From the NCBI GenBank assembly GCA_016648135.1, contig JADDOH010023643.1, positions 992,001 to 1,056,000 of the forward strand: a stretch of DNA of 64,000 bases, given 5' to 3'. Below, piece after piece: positions 33,840 to 44,839 of the stretch; positions within the stretch are counted from its first letter, which is position 1; every line of letters begins with the position of its first letter. Below the pieces are notes generated by a model. That model was not told where the DNA came from. It saw only the letters and a program-made list of their open reading frames with translations, and searched no databases. This stretch comes from Agrypnia vestita. Its lineage: Eukaryota > Arthropoda > Insecta > Trichoptera > Phryganeidae. The translations under genes and the position numbers were made by a program.

Positions 33840-34016
33840 TACTATTTTTTTTACGCTTCAACAGGCCAAGAGGCCCAATTATACAAGTGAAATACAGCAC
33901 AAAACACGCAGGCTTGAGTAAATTGCATGGGTTAATTGTGACCTCACCGGGAATCGAACTCGGAACCCTAGATGTGGGAAGCCAGTGTCATGCCCACTTG
34001 GCTACGAGGCCCGCCG
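33840..34016 (-). mobile_element. tRNA-derived SINE, family 1, copy 1
   Basis: On the minus strand the head reads GGGCCTCGTAGCCAAGTGGG then GGTTCCGAGTTCGATTCCCG, ending GTGAGGTCAC, a tRNA-like D-arm and T-arm. The body continues CTCAAGCCTGCGTG..AATTGGGCCTCTTGGCCTGT, shared with the copies at 54400 and 56965. Acceptor and anticodon stems are degraded, so it is not a tRNA gene. Confidence 0.7.
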
Positions 34017-34024
34017 GTGTACTG

Positions 34025-34780
34025 TTTATTTATTTAACGCCCTTACAGTACAAAATATGCAAAGTATAAAATAAAAAAAAATCACATAAGACAGATATGC
34101 AGTTAAAAAGATATATAATAGATGTGTGTAAATTAAAAAGAGAAGTTTAAACAGGAAGAAGAAAAAGAAAAATTTATTTATCTATTACCATTTAGTTGAG
34201 ACGACAAAAAAGAAACAAGAAAAAAGATAGTCCTATTTCATACTACAAGCGTTTAGCTTAGTTTGAAAATAGTAAGAATATTGATATGAAACGCATCTCT
34301 ATGCGAACACGGAATCAAAAATGTCCACCAACTCCCCATGCTAATTCCCTAACGAGTGTATTATGGGGATTATAGAGTTTGCTTATGCATTAGTTCTGAC
34401 ATTTTCTCTGTAAAAAAATAATGTACTGTGTCTTGATGACCTCGATGGGGCATATAAGTCGATCAGACTAACAATCTGTAGGCAATCGATCGTGTTATTT
34501 ATGATCTTATACAGAAATATTAGGTCTGTCACGGTACGTCTTGCAGACAAGTTTAATAGTTGCAAACAACTAAAGAGATATTCATATTTGATATCCTCAA
34601 AGTGTATGTTTAATTTAAAATTAATAAATCTTTAGAACTTTTTTTAGATTCATTCAACTGCCATTAAATGATTAACACAGTGAGGCGACCAATCGATCGA
34701 GTTATATTCAACCTGAGGTCTGACAAGAGAAGTGTAGAGGACTTAATAAGTATCAAAAAATCTGTTAAATAATGATATAC
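34025..34780 (-). pseudogene. Jockey-type non-LTR RT C-terminus and 3' UTR (copy Y)
   Basis: Minus-strand reads in order: VRPQVEYNSIDWSPHCVNHL (about 34740-34680), then LLNLSARRTVTDLIFLYKII, then SLIDLYAPSRSSRHSTLFFY and a truncated end. The order (VRP.LEY.S..WSPH, ..RR...D..FLYK..N) is the standard C-terminal region of Jockey-type RTs. Stops and frameshifts are present. The 3' UTR (34030-34230) shares TTTAAACTTCTCTTTTTAAT and the GTAAGGGCGTTAAATAA terminus with copy X. Confidence 0.75.
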
Positions 34781-36399
34781 AGATTTTGTGTCAGAGGCGC
34801 CATCAGTCATTAAACATGGTTGTCTTTCAAGTTAATGTTACAATTTACGTTAAGTAAAATTGCAAAGGTTGGAGTCTCCTGATAAATTATACGCAATGAC
34901 ATAGACTGAGTAAAAAAAATCTGCTGAAAGGTCTGCTCCGAAGAGAAAATGCCGAGTCACGCAGCCAGTGCCCTTTGGTGTACCCAGTAAGTAGTTCGCG
35001 TCTCGGCTGTGGTGCGCTTTTGTGCTATTCCAGAGATGGCGACAGGCGTCTGCCGCAGAGCTTATGAAAGATGCGCAACTCTCGAATGGCTTCTTAATAA
35101 GATAAAGAATAGGCAGACCTAAAGTGAGGCGAAGGAATTATAAATTATACATAAATATGAACCATTTTTGGGTCTGCTGTAGGATGTATAATCAGGCATG
35201 ATATAAAACATGATTATTTTTATTTAAAAAATTAAGAAATATATTTCTCTGACAGTGCAGAATAGTACATTATGATACGGTTCTTGAAATAATACAATAA
35301 GTATGATCTATTTTTTGTGACAGTTTCCCAGCCGAGTGATTATATGTTCGCCCTTATTACAGACAAGCAGCTAACATAAGCAGAGGTTTGATTCACACGC
35401 TCTGCATAAATTGTTGTGGTTGTAGTTTCTCAGTAAAATTACTAACGTAAAGTAGGTGTACTTTGACTATCGTAGTTATCTACAGAAATTTAGCTAATTT
35501 CATGTCTTAATTTTTTAAGTGGTTGCAGGTATCCATTGCTGACGTTATGCATATTTTTCTATCTTGGGTTTGAGTCTGTGTCTCTTTCTAACAATCTCAA
35601 ACAGATCTCCGAGTTTATTTAAAAATTTCATCACGTGTACACGGCTTTGAGATTTATTTATCTCTCTGCGTTTCATTTCGCAGCACAATTGCCATCCCTT
35701 TGTCCCGATTATGAGATAAATCCCTTAAAATCCTTCTAAAAGCATTAGTATTCTACCGGATTTTAGGATTAAATATATATGCACTCGTAATTCTATTATA
35801 CACAGTGTTAGCGTTTACAAAGACGTGGTGATTAATAATTAACTGACTGACTCACACGCTGTTTCACAAAATTTACAGCATGTTAATGAAATATTACCAT
35901 CTTCTTTGTTATGCTCTTGATGTCGCTGTTATCATGGTCGCAACGATAAAACAGGTCAAAAATAATAATAATATAAAACAGGTCAAAAATAAAATAATCA
36001 CAGTCAAAAATAATCTGCAGAATTCATGACAGTTCTCTAAGTGCAGTTTTCACCGGATTTCTTCTTATCAGCAATCTTGCCTCAATCCCGCCTTGCATCA
36101 CTAGTCTCCCCATTCATTTCTACATAATACACCTTACTCTGTATAAATTTATCCTCGTTTCCCAGAAGTTACCCTTTTTGGGGTTTTCCTTTTCATCCTT
36201 ATCTTACCTTACCAAAAAATTTTAGTATTTGGATTTAATTTTTAAATCTTGATAAAAAAGTAACCCCATTTTACCATAAACATATTACAAGTATATTTAT
36301 GTATAAAGCCGTGGTGCAAAATCTATTTTGGAAATCCTATAAAGTTTGATATATACTCTATATATGGGTATATACATAAAATTATGGGTATATTGAAAA
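34781..36399. other. Unassigned sequence
   Basis: No gene recognised over about 1.6 kb. Two short duplicated words (AAACAGGTCAAAAATAA) lie near 35950-35990. Confidence 0.5.
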
Positions 36400-36705
36400 A
36401 TTAGCCATCAAAAATGACGGAAAATTGCTTCGCGTCTTTGCTAAGACCTAGTATATATAGCATATTTTTGGCGCTCCACGGACAGGCGGCCGTAGCAACA
36501 ATCGTGAAACGGCCGGTTCGGGTTTGGTGGACCGGGTTCAAGCCCCATCTCCGGCCATTTTTTAATTTGTTTTCTTAGCCGTGAATTCGAACTAAATTAC
36601 GGACGTTACGTGAAGTTACGGGGACGGAAAGACAGACGGACGGATGGTCGGACGGACGGACAGATGGACAGACAACGAAATTATTATGCTTGATAAAAGT
36701 CAGAA
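36400..36705 (+). mobile_element. tRNA-derived SINE, family 2, copy 1
   Basis: Shares with 52260-52530 the series GCGTCTTTG.TAAG.CCTAGTAT, GCGGCC.., CGGCCGGTTCGG, a B box like GGGTTCAAGCCCCATCTCCG, then TTACGGACGTTACG.GAAGTTACGGG, a GACAGACGGACGG-type repeat and ACGAAATTATTA. The head is tRNA-like only in the T-arm region. A minus-strand 3' fragment lies at 37800-37885. CCATCAAAAATGACGG at 36405-36420 precedes it. Confidence 0.7.
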
Positions 36706-36793
36706 CTGATGAATATTCTCGAAATATTAGCTAAAACATTCATTTTAATCTGAGGCGTGATTATAAATTCTGCTTTTTACAGTAGGTACATGT

Positions 36794-37360
36794 TGTTACG
36801 TGTCGTGGCTGCAGAAGAAATTAAAGAAAACGCTGGGGTTTAATACAGTATTTATTGAATACCGATTAATTAATTAAACTAATACACGAAGTCACTTATC
36901 ACTATTAAATGTAACGCTATTCCTTAAATTCAAGTATTTCGCAAATTTATCAGTCATAAATAGACACTTATAGATTCGCTTTGACACTTTTTTCATTACT
37001 CACTAGAATATTCCATCCGATTTCCGCACTTATTAATTATGCTTTGGTTTATCTCGCTACCTAAGAACTTTCCGGAATCTTCGCTGTCCTGGCAACTCGC
37101 GACTCGCGGCTACCTTCGCTTTTGTTATCGCTGTCAGACGCGCGCGCCCAAAACAATTCTGACTCCCTTACTCCCGTGTGCCGTATTTATATTCGCTAAT
37201 GCTCTGATATCGAAATTCCGAGACGTTTCTCGCGTCTTCGAGAAGTTCCTCGTGGTTTCCAGACTTTTGGAGATGTTTCTCGGTGTCTATCGTAAGCCGT
37301 AGATTATGCTAGGCCGTTCTGGAATCTTCGGTAGTATTGTGATTATTTCGAACAACTGTC
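36794..37360 (-). mobile_element. LTR (solo or fragment), family L, copy 1
   Basis: Aligns over about 550 bp with 53670-54267. On the minus strand it ends ..CACGACACGTAACA. It holds AATAAATACTGTATTAAACC near its 3' end and a TATA-like GAATATAAATACGGC upstream. Shared words include ATTAATTAATCGGTATTCAA and TGGAAACCACGAGGAACTTC-like blocks. Its 5' end is missing relative to copy 2. The open frame at 37039-37302 is inside the LTR and not a gene. Confidence 0.7.
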
Positions 37361-37669
37361 TAGGGACTAGGGATTTATTTTATTTTTAAATAATATGTAT
37401 GTGTAGTGATTTATTGTATTCCAATAAGGAGGGGATTTATAGGGTCAGGAGGCGTTACCGCGGGCACGTCCACTAGGCCGTTGGATAAATGATTACTTAT
37501 CAAATCAACTGAGAATAATGAAACGTTGAATGAGTATTCATAATTTCACGGTCGTATCGTTTTTAATTTCTTAGGTATGAATGCTTCGTGTATTTTACAG
37601 ACTGCGGATAACATTGTCACCACCAACGATGTCCAGCGCGGCTCAGATATAGTTATAAATCAAAATATG
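37361..37669. other. Unassigned sequence
   Basis: No recognised feature. Confidence 0.4.
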
Positions 37670-38165
37670 TGGGGTATAAAAACAAAAGCAGCAATATCCA
37701 AAAAATAAAAATAAAAATTGATACCTTCACCTAGGATTACTAATTTAAAATGTACTGAATTCTAGATTTTATGTATCTATTCCTTTCGAAATCATATCCC
37801 AATTATAATAATTTCGTTGACTGTCTGTCCATCTGTCCGCCCGTCTGTCTTTCCCCGTTACTTCGTGTAACGTCCGTAACTAATTTATTGTAACAATTTT
37901 TTGACGATTTTTTTTTTGAAAATTTCTTTTTAAAAATTTATTACTAAATTTATTTTTACGATTTATTTTACATTTTTGATGAAATAAATAAATAAATATT
38001 TTCCTTAGGAACCGATTTGTAAAAGTCATTTTTGAAGGGTTACAGTCAGTTTACTATAAATTTACAGGTTATGTTTCCTATAAAATCTCGAATTCAGTGC
38101 ATTCTACATTAGTAATCCTTGATGACTATATATTTTTTTCGGATATTGTTGCCTTTGCTTTCACA
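37670..38165. mobile_element. Foldback MITE B, copy 1, with a SINE fragment inside
   Basis: Ends are inverted: GGATTACTAATTTAAAATG..ACTGAATTCTAGATTTTA (37733-37772) against TAAAATCTCGAATTCAGTGC..CTACATTAGTAATCC (38082-38119). Outer words (GTGGGG.ATAAAA.CAAA, TTGTTGCCTTTGCTTT) are shared with 38460-39262 and 48660-48905. A minus-strand SINE family 2 tail (37800-37885, with TCCATCTGTCCGCCCGTCTG) interrupts the middle. Confidence 0.65.
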
Positions 38166-38460
38166 CCTTTCATTTCATAAGATTCCCATTTTTGTGAAGT
38201 GCGATTTTTTTTAAGTTTTGTGTTGTGAAATTTAAAATAAATCTGTTATTATTAAAAAAAAATATTTTTAAATATATTTATTATTATTAACAATATTTTT
38301 ATATTTATGTTCTGAGAACACAATTACTCATACGAATAGCTTCGTCTCTGTGAGACTTCTATAATTTATCTTAATTACATTTATTATTTCTCAATATATT
38401 ATATAGAACTGACATATCACGAAGAATTTATTATGTAGGAATAAGATCTGTAATAAGATA

Positions 38461-39262
38461 ATGTTTTGAATGCAGTCACGGAAGATTACTAATTTAAAAC
38501 GCACTGAATTCTAGATTTTAAATAACTATCAAAATTATGTTTCTTGTAAATTTATAGGCTATGTTTCCAACAATTTTCTAGCGACGGGAGGCAGGAAAGT
38601 GAAATAGATAGAAGAATCGGAGTTGCAGCCGGCGTTCTACGCTATTTATATAGTGAGGCGATAAGAAAATCCGAGCTTAGTGTCAAGGCAAAACTGACTG
38701 TTTTCAAATATATGTACAGGCCCACCCTAATATATGGCCATCAAATTTGGATCCTGACGGAGAGAGTGAGATCAAGGGTCCAGGCTGCCGAGATGAGTTT
38801 TCTAAGGGGGGTAGCGGGAGTCACACTGATGGACAGAGTGAGAAGTGCCGACATAAGGCACACACTCGGCATGGAGCCCCTACTCCTGCACATAGAAAAA
38901 TCACAACTGAGGTGGCTTGGACGTGTGCTCAGAATGCCAGAGGAACGATTACCAAGAAGAATCCTCTTGGCGACCCCGGAGGGAAGACGGCCGGTGGGTC
39001 GACCCAGATTAAGCTGGGAGAGACAACAAAAATGTATTTGAAAACAGAATGGGTCTAGACTAGTTGACTCGAGCAGAAGCAGCGCAATACGGGGGATCAT
39101 GGAAGCACCTTGTTGAGTCTTTGAGCCCCCGACCCTACTAGGACAAGGGTACGAAGAAGATGACGATGATGTTTCCAATAAAATCTCTAATTCAGTACAT
39201 TCAAAATTATTAATCCTCGGTGACTGCATTATTTTTTTTGGATAATGCTGCCTTTGCTTTTA
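38461..39262. mobile_element. Foldback MITE B, copy 2, split by a LINE insertion
   Basis: Left part 38461-38570 and right part 39169-39262 together reconstitute the same element as 37670-38165 without its centre. The break falls in ATGTTTCCAA, which is duplicated on both sides of the LINE (38561-38570 and 39169-39178). Confidence 0.8.
38571..39168 (+). pseudogene. 5'-truncated LINE insertion with 10-bp target duplication
   Basis: The main frame (38712-39041) reads RPTLIYGHQIWILTERVRSR, then EMSFLRGVAGVTLMDRVRSA, RHTLGMEPLLLHIEKSQLRW, LGRVLRMPEERLPRRILLAT and GRRPVGRPRLSW. This is the C-terminal third of a non-LTR RT (YG...W, LR...G...DRVRS..I, RW.GHV.RM, GRP...W). The catalytic core is absent. 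The tail is GAAGAAGATGACGATG. ATGTTTCCAA flanks both sides, proving target-primed insertion into MITE B. Confidence 0.85.
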
Positions 39263-39974
39263 TACTCCAATTATAAAATAATATATATATTGTAGGAAAG
39301 GGACGGGATATTCAGTGGAAAGAAAAAGAGTGCCGCTATTTTGATGAAGGTGTGAAGAAATTTGAATCCTGCAAATGGTGAAGGATGTTATAGAGGACAA
39401 ACAGGTCTTCGACAATCTTATTCAAAATTGTAATTTTATATGCCAAAATCGTACGCCGGGTACTTGATACGCCAGGCAATTTTCTACCAGTCGAAAGTCG
39501 AGTAAATGAGTTTACAGTTATAGTTTTTCCGGCTTATTATTAATAATATTTTACATGGTCACTGCGTGGCCTCCTATTATTGTAACGTGATTATATATAT
39601 AAACCTTTAAAAAAAATATCACATATTTGCCGACAATCATATAAAAATTGATTGGGCAATTCTTTTTAAACCTGAACAGTTTTTTGCGATATTTTCATTT
39701 TACTTTCGCGTTGTATGGGAATCAAATTGACACAATAGCATAGGGAGGGATATATTTGGTTTAAGACTAGCCTTATGGAAAATTATGGAATATTTACAAT
39801 TAATGTAAGGAAATTTTAGTCCAAAAAGGGTGAGTGCTGAAAAGGATGGGGTTTGGTGTCAGAGTTCGAATGAGCAAAATAAAGTAAATCAATTGGTATT
39901 TATATTAATGTTTAAATTATACATATTTATATCATCGAAAGATTTGGCAGACACTTCGTGGTGCAACATTATAA
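39263..39974. other. Unassigned AT-rich sequence
   Basis: No recognised feature. Confidence 0.45.
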
Positions 39975-40490
39975 TTTAAAACATTTTTTACTTTACTTTG
40001 TAATACACACACAATATGAGTTATTAAATTACTACTTTATTTTGAGAGGAGCAGTCCCTCTCATCATCAATAACTAACTTAAATACAAAATTTATCAATC
40101 TAATCGGGTGGGTCAGGGGGGCGGAAGGGTATTTTTTTCCCCGAACAGCTCTAGGAGTGGGGAAGTGGACTGAAATGTGATATTATTTATTAATGTGTTT
40201 CTAGAATTCAGATTTTTTAGGATTTCAACGGTTTCCAAACTATTCATTATCCATCCTCTATGAGGAACCGAGTGGAGTAATTTTAATTTATGACTATCGA
40301 AATAATGATTAGTGTTAATAATTATATGATTGGCAAATTCGGAGAAATTGTTATCTTTTAAGCAGTGGCATTGTTCTTTTTTTTATATATTTTTTATCAC
40401 AGTCTCCGCAAGTTACTTCATATATCCCACTTTTCTCCAACATAACTATTTTTGTTTTTGAATTTGGAAGGATTTTACCAATAGGTATTA
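39975..40490 (-). pseudogene. Penelope-like element: GIY-YIG domain and 3' end
   Basis: On the minus strand the frame from about 40485 reads VMLEKSGIYEVTCGDCDKKY, then IKKEQCHCLKDNNFSEFANH and DSHKLKLLHSVPHRGWIMNS. The core GIYEVTC.DCDKKYI matches the GIY-YIG endonuclease start of PLEs (GVY.I.C..C...YIGQ), but the segment after YI is deleted, removing IGQT and the helix that follows. RT is absent. The 3' UTR corresponds to 7430-7500. Its box-stem structure survives with GAA mutated to AAA (40036-40068). Confidence 0.75.
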
Positions 40491-40499
40491 TACCCTTAA

Positions 40500-40760
40500 A
40501 AATATTATACCCTAAAAAAATACCCTTACCACCACGCGCCCCCCTGACATTCCCGATTAGATTGATAAACTTTGTTTTTAAGTTAGTTATTATCTATTCC
40601 TGACCTACCCGATAAGATTGATAAATTTTGTATTTAAGTTAGTTATAATCTATACCTGATGATGAGAGGGACTGCTCCTCTCGAAACTATAGTAGTAATT
40701 TAATAACTGTGTATATTGTGTGGTGTGTGTGTGTGTTACAAAGTAAATTATACATATTAA
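40500..40760 (+). mobile_element. Penelope-like 3' end with hammerhead-like motif, opposite orientation
   Basis: Plus-strand copy of the same 3' UTR, facing away from 39975-40490 (inverted pair). It contains a local 80-bp duplication (GATTAGATTGATAAACTTTG and GATAAGATTGATAAATTTTG). The motif at 40653-40697 reads TAC, CTGATGA, spare T, stem GAGAGG/CCTCTC with a 7-base loop, GAA, palindrome ACTATAGT, A, GTA. The outer TAC and GTA can pair as stem I. Confidence 0.7.
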
Positions 40761-41935
40761 TATCAGGTGCAGGATTGTATAGAGAATAAACAATAAATTT
40801 TAGGTAACGTATTGTTACGAGATTCTAAAATCTAGGGAAGCTGCATATATTTGGGTGACTGTTCAGCTGCACATAAATCTGGAACAATTTGGGATGCACG
40901 GGAATACGCGAGAAGATTCGCAGGAAATATTTCCACATAATGCGTAGTGGCGGGCATGAGTGAGCCATCTTTTGACAGCAGCAGAAAAACAAAATAAAGA
41001 GTACCTGCGCGCGGAATATTCTAGCGGCGAATCTGTGCGATAAAAACGGGGTGACCAGTGTAGCAGAGACAAGTGAAATGTTATCGAGGGACTATTTATG
41101 CAAATAACGGAATACCCAGTTCCGAACGCTGTGGACTCTTGACAATTTTTACGGTTCGTAGTCAAATAATTGCATTTTCAGAGAAACAATCGGCTTATTT
41201 TTAAATAATTTATGGTATATTTTTTTAATATTACACTTAAGTGAAATAAAAAAAATATGTATATGAAAGTATTTTTCGTAAATTATTTACGTAAATAACT
41301 TTCAAAAGTTTCTATAATTTTATTTTGAGTTTCTTTTTGAAATTAAACATATAAATTTTATATTTTCTCAATTCTCGTACATTTTTTACTACAATTCGAC
41401 ATTTTTTTAATAATGAAAGGTTAGGAAAGCTTTAACAGTTCATGCTACAAGGAAGGCTGCCAATATTACACAGAAGAAATGAGAAAAAATTCGCTGAGCA
41501 CTCGAACCTTTCGAAATACAAAATCGAACTCTTTGCAAAGCACTTTTAAAAGTGGGGTAATTTGTTTTTCTTAGACCTGCACGTGAAGGAGCCTTGCGCC
41601 AGAAAACATGTTGTAACTTTTAGTCCTTTCGGTCAAAGAGTTTTACGGTCTAAGAGTGTTGCCCCCAACCCGACCGGAAAGACCGGAAAAAAGATACAAA
41701 CCTCAGAAAAAAACGGTTAACCATTTATGTATCTTAATGTTATTTAGAGAAAAAATCAAAATTTTGCAGTGAAGAGGTTCGGGTCAGAATAATATAGGCC
41801 AGTTCGGAAATCAAAGTTTATAGCAACACAATTAAAAATGCTTAGAACAAGCAAAAACTACAAAAGCTTCATCCCATTGTCGTCGTTGACAATTGGGTCA
41901 GCTATCCTTGTAGGTACTTAGGCTGTACGTTATTC
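40761..41935. other. Unassigned sequence
   Basis: No gene recognised. The minus-strand frame at 40863-41165 has no domain. Confidence 0.45.
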
Positions 41936-42300
41936 TGTCCTGGATAACGTCATGCAATCCGTTATCCAGGACATCCGACATTATTTTGCACCTCATTTTG
42001 GGGAAGATCCATGGAGATCGCCTGGTTAACAATGTGATGCCGGCCGCACACTGGATGTGTTTTCGTACGAAATTGAGTAGTATGTATACGTTCGAATACG
42101 CAAGTACAATCCTGACCCTCGTAGTAGTATTGAACATCGCACACTGTACACGATTTAGTTGTACGTATAAATGCGACGTCCGACACGATCCGGATTTGTT
42201 CGGAAATTTTTGCGATTTCGTACGATGGATATTGAAAAATGTGTCCATTTGTCATGACCACAAATGTTTACGGTACCAAAGTAATTCTACTACATGACCA
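41936..42300. repeat. Short perfect inverted repeat and GC-richer block
   Basis: TGTCCTGGATAACG (41936-41949) and its exact complement (41960-41973) surround a 10-base loop. The following 300 bp are richer in CG-containing words (GGCCGCACACTGGATGTG, GTACGTATAAATGCGACGTC), and overlapping frames are open on both strands. This suggests a DNA-transposon remnant, but no matching second terminus was found. Confidence 0.4.
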
Positions 42301-42519
42301 TTAGCGCAGAAGACCATGGTGGAGAATCTCTGAAGAACTAAAAATATCTGTAAGTTAAATACTTTTGTTTAATGAGGGTAAGATATAATTATGTACTTCA
42401 AATGAAAGAACTTTTAAATTTTTGTAGGTGTTGTACATCGTTACAAATTGCAATAATTATTAATCTAGAATCTAGATTACGATATTAAAAATAGAAGATA
42501 TAAGCGCCGAAAAAGCCAG

Positions 42520-43195
42520 AAAAAAGAAAGATAAAGTTTTTATTATACCCCCTTTCTCATTGAATCAAACTTTGGCAATGATTCCAATTTGAAAAATCCA
42601 TTAAAATTTCCAAAAATCCGAAATTATACTATGTTTATTAATTTTTGTAAATTAAAATTTGTTAGATCATTTTTATTATCACCACGAGTCTGCTTGCAAA
42701 GTTTCAGCTCGATTGGATCACAGGAAAGGGGTTAAAATCGATCCAAAGTTTTTTCGTCAGACAAATAAGCAAGTAGACGCTACGCTACGCTCGTGGCGTC
42801 TGCTTGCTTGACGAAAAAAATTTGGATCGATTTTTAACCGTTTTCCCGTAATCCAATCGAGCTGAAACTTTGCAAGCAGACTCGTGGCGACGATCACGAA
42901 GATCTGTCAAATTTTCGTTAAAAAAAATTAATACATTTTTGGATTGTTCAAATCTTTAATGGTTTTTTTATACAACTTAGGTACTAAGTTGTCTACAACG
43001 CGTCTGGTAGACACGGAACCTAATTATAGTATAATTTTGGATTTTTGGAAATTTTTTATTACTTCCTTTCGTGGCGTCGCTCGACCGAAGCCCAACGCGT
43101 AGATTAAGCGACAAACCAGTTTTCACTAGTAAACGAGAAAGGGAGTATAATAAAAACTTGGTTTTTATGGGTTACTTTTTTTAAACATTATTTTC
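42520..43195. mobile_element. Foldback MITE, ACTCCC family, copy 1
   Basis: Ends are inverted: TTTTTATTATACCCCCTTTC (left) and GAAAGGGAGTATAATAAAAA (right). Long inner arms of about 160 bp fold around 42790, both carrying CAAAGTTTCAGCTCGATTGG, CGAGTCTGCTTG and AATCGATCCAAA words. The right part has an extra segment with ACGCGTCTGGTAGAC and CGAAGCCCAACGCGTAG. Related copies lie at 48005-48416, 50861-51740 and 56246-56830. There is no coding potential. Confidence 0.8.
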
Positions 43196-44084
43196 ATTAC
43201 TTAATTCCGAATTGAACAAATCTGGTTGTCTGGTTTTTAATTACTTAAAAGCGGGTGAGAAGTTTTATTCTGACTACGTAATACTAACAGTGAGATATAC
43301 TGCATCTGTCATGATGTGGTTTGTCATTGATGCCCGAATATCTGTCAGACGTCAAATGCAATTCATGCTATAAGGCGCACCGTAATGGACATAATGTAAT
43401 TTTTGGATGAAATAATGCAAGTATTGGATTCAATTGGCAATTTATCGGACATGAATCTTACTGGCATCTTTTAAAACGAGAAATAGTATAAAACAATTAA
43501 TACCGAGCAATAATGAAAATTATCGAGGAATGGTAGAATCGAGAAAAGCATGTCATGGAAAATCGATGCCCTCCATGACGTCAAAACTATGATGCAAAAT
43601 ATTTGAAAAATTACCAATTTCTTAACTATTGTGTAAAAATTATTGAAAATTACAATACGATAGGTACCTATGTATGTTTATTGTATTATTATTTTTTCAT
43701 ATTCTAATATTAATGAAGATATAAAAATAATCGAATAACAATTTTTCAAGTAATTCTTATATTTTGGCAACGTACTTTGTATGAAAGTGATAATAAAATT
43801 CTTTTTTCATTTCTTAAAAATACACTGTTTTCTTTAGTAAAGAAATATTGATTGTTTCATAAATGTAATTTATAAAATATTACACGTACAAATGACATAC
43901 CTGCGTACTGCCGTACATTTTATTCTGCCTTGAAGTTTTGCAAATTGCTGCAGCTTGTGAAGTGCAAAGAGCTTAGTAATTACGTATTTATGAAGAGTTG
44001 GATTACCGGACACACACACCGACACGTTAATAAGTCGGAACTAATACAGGCGCCACCAAGTGTGTAAGGTATCCACTACTTACA
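43196..44084. other. Unassigned AT-rich sequence
   Basis: No recognised feature. Confidence 0.45.
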
Positions 44085-44825
44085 GCCGGTCCTGACTTCT
44101 GCAATTTCCTGACGTCGATGGAAAAAGGGCATTTCTTCTGACCTTGTCTCTTCGTAGCAGACAGCAAACAACGATAACAAAATGAAGCTCTGCTTGAAAT
44201 ATTCCATTACTTCTTTTTTTTTACTAGCTAAAGGGGCACTAGGGCCTGTTTGTGCAGAGTTTTCCCCCTCTCGTAATTTGGACTCTGTCTTTCTGGAGCT
44301 GTCTTTTTGGAGCTGTCTTCTTGGAGCTGTCTTTTCATCTTTTGGGAGGACTTTCATCTTTCTCTCCCTTGGTTTCCCACGCAGGACAAAGTATGGTAGT
44401 CTTTGGGAGTCCATTATTTCCGTATGATCCCTCCAGTACCTTCTCCGTTGTCTTCCCCATCATTTCACACATTTCTGATTGTGGTGTTTCTCATTCTGTC
44501 GCGCAAAGTCTTGCCTGTTATATTTCGGAGGGTTTTCATCTCTGTGGTTCTAAGGAGTGATTTGGTGCGAACTGTGTTAGCTCTTGTTTCGATTCTGAAG
44601 GTCATTATCGGTCTGATAAAGATTTTGTAGTTCCGACCTTACTCTTCAGTTGCATGCCCTTGTTTTTTCTTATTATTTTACCCTGATACAACCGAAGCTT
44701 TCGTCACCTGGCTTTTAGACATCAAGATATTTAAATTCCATCACCCGTTCAGTGGGTTTATTTCCAAAGGCTAGTTTACATCTCACAGTTTGTTGTGCGA
44801 ATGTCATGCTTTTAGTTTTGGCTAA
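44085..44825 (-). pseudogene. LINE RT C-terminal pseudogene
   Basis: Minus-strand reads: KTKSMTFAQQTVRCKLAFGN, ERVMEFKYLDV (about 44820-44710), then YKIFIRPIMTFRIETRANTV, RTKSLLRTTEMKTLRNITGK and TLRDRMRNTTIRNV (44630-44490). This is the connection region of RTE/CR1-like elements (KT..M......R..L......E.V..FKYLG, YK...RP...Y..E..., LLE..EMK.LR.I.G....DR.R...IR). Several stops occur. A later frame (44414-44076) contains a triplicated 12-bp AAGACAGCTCCA unit (44286-44330). Confidence 0.75.
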
Positions 44826-44839
44826 AACGATAAATTGAT

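Noticed and set aside
37039..37302. 87-codon frame with a plausible hydrophobic start
   Set aside because: It lies inside an LTR whose second copy (53.8 kb) does not keep the frame.
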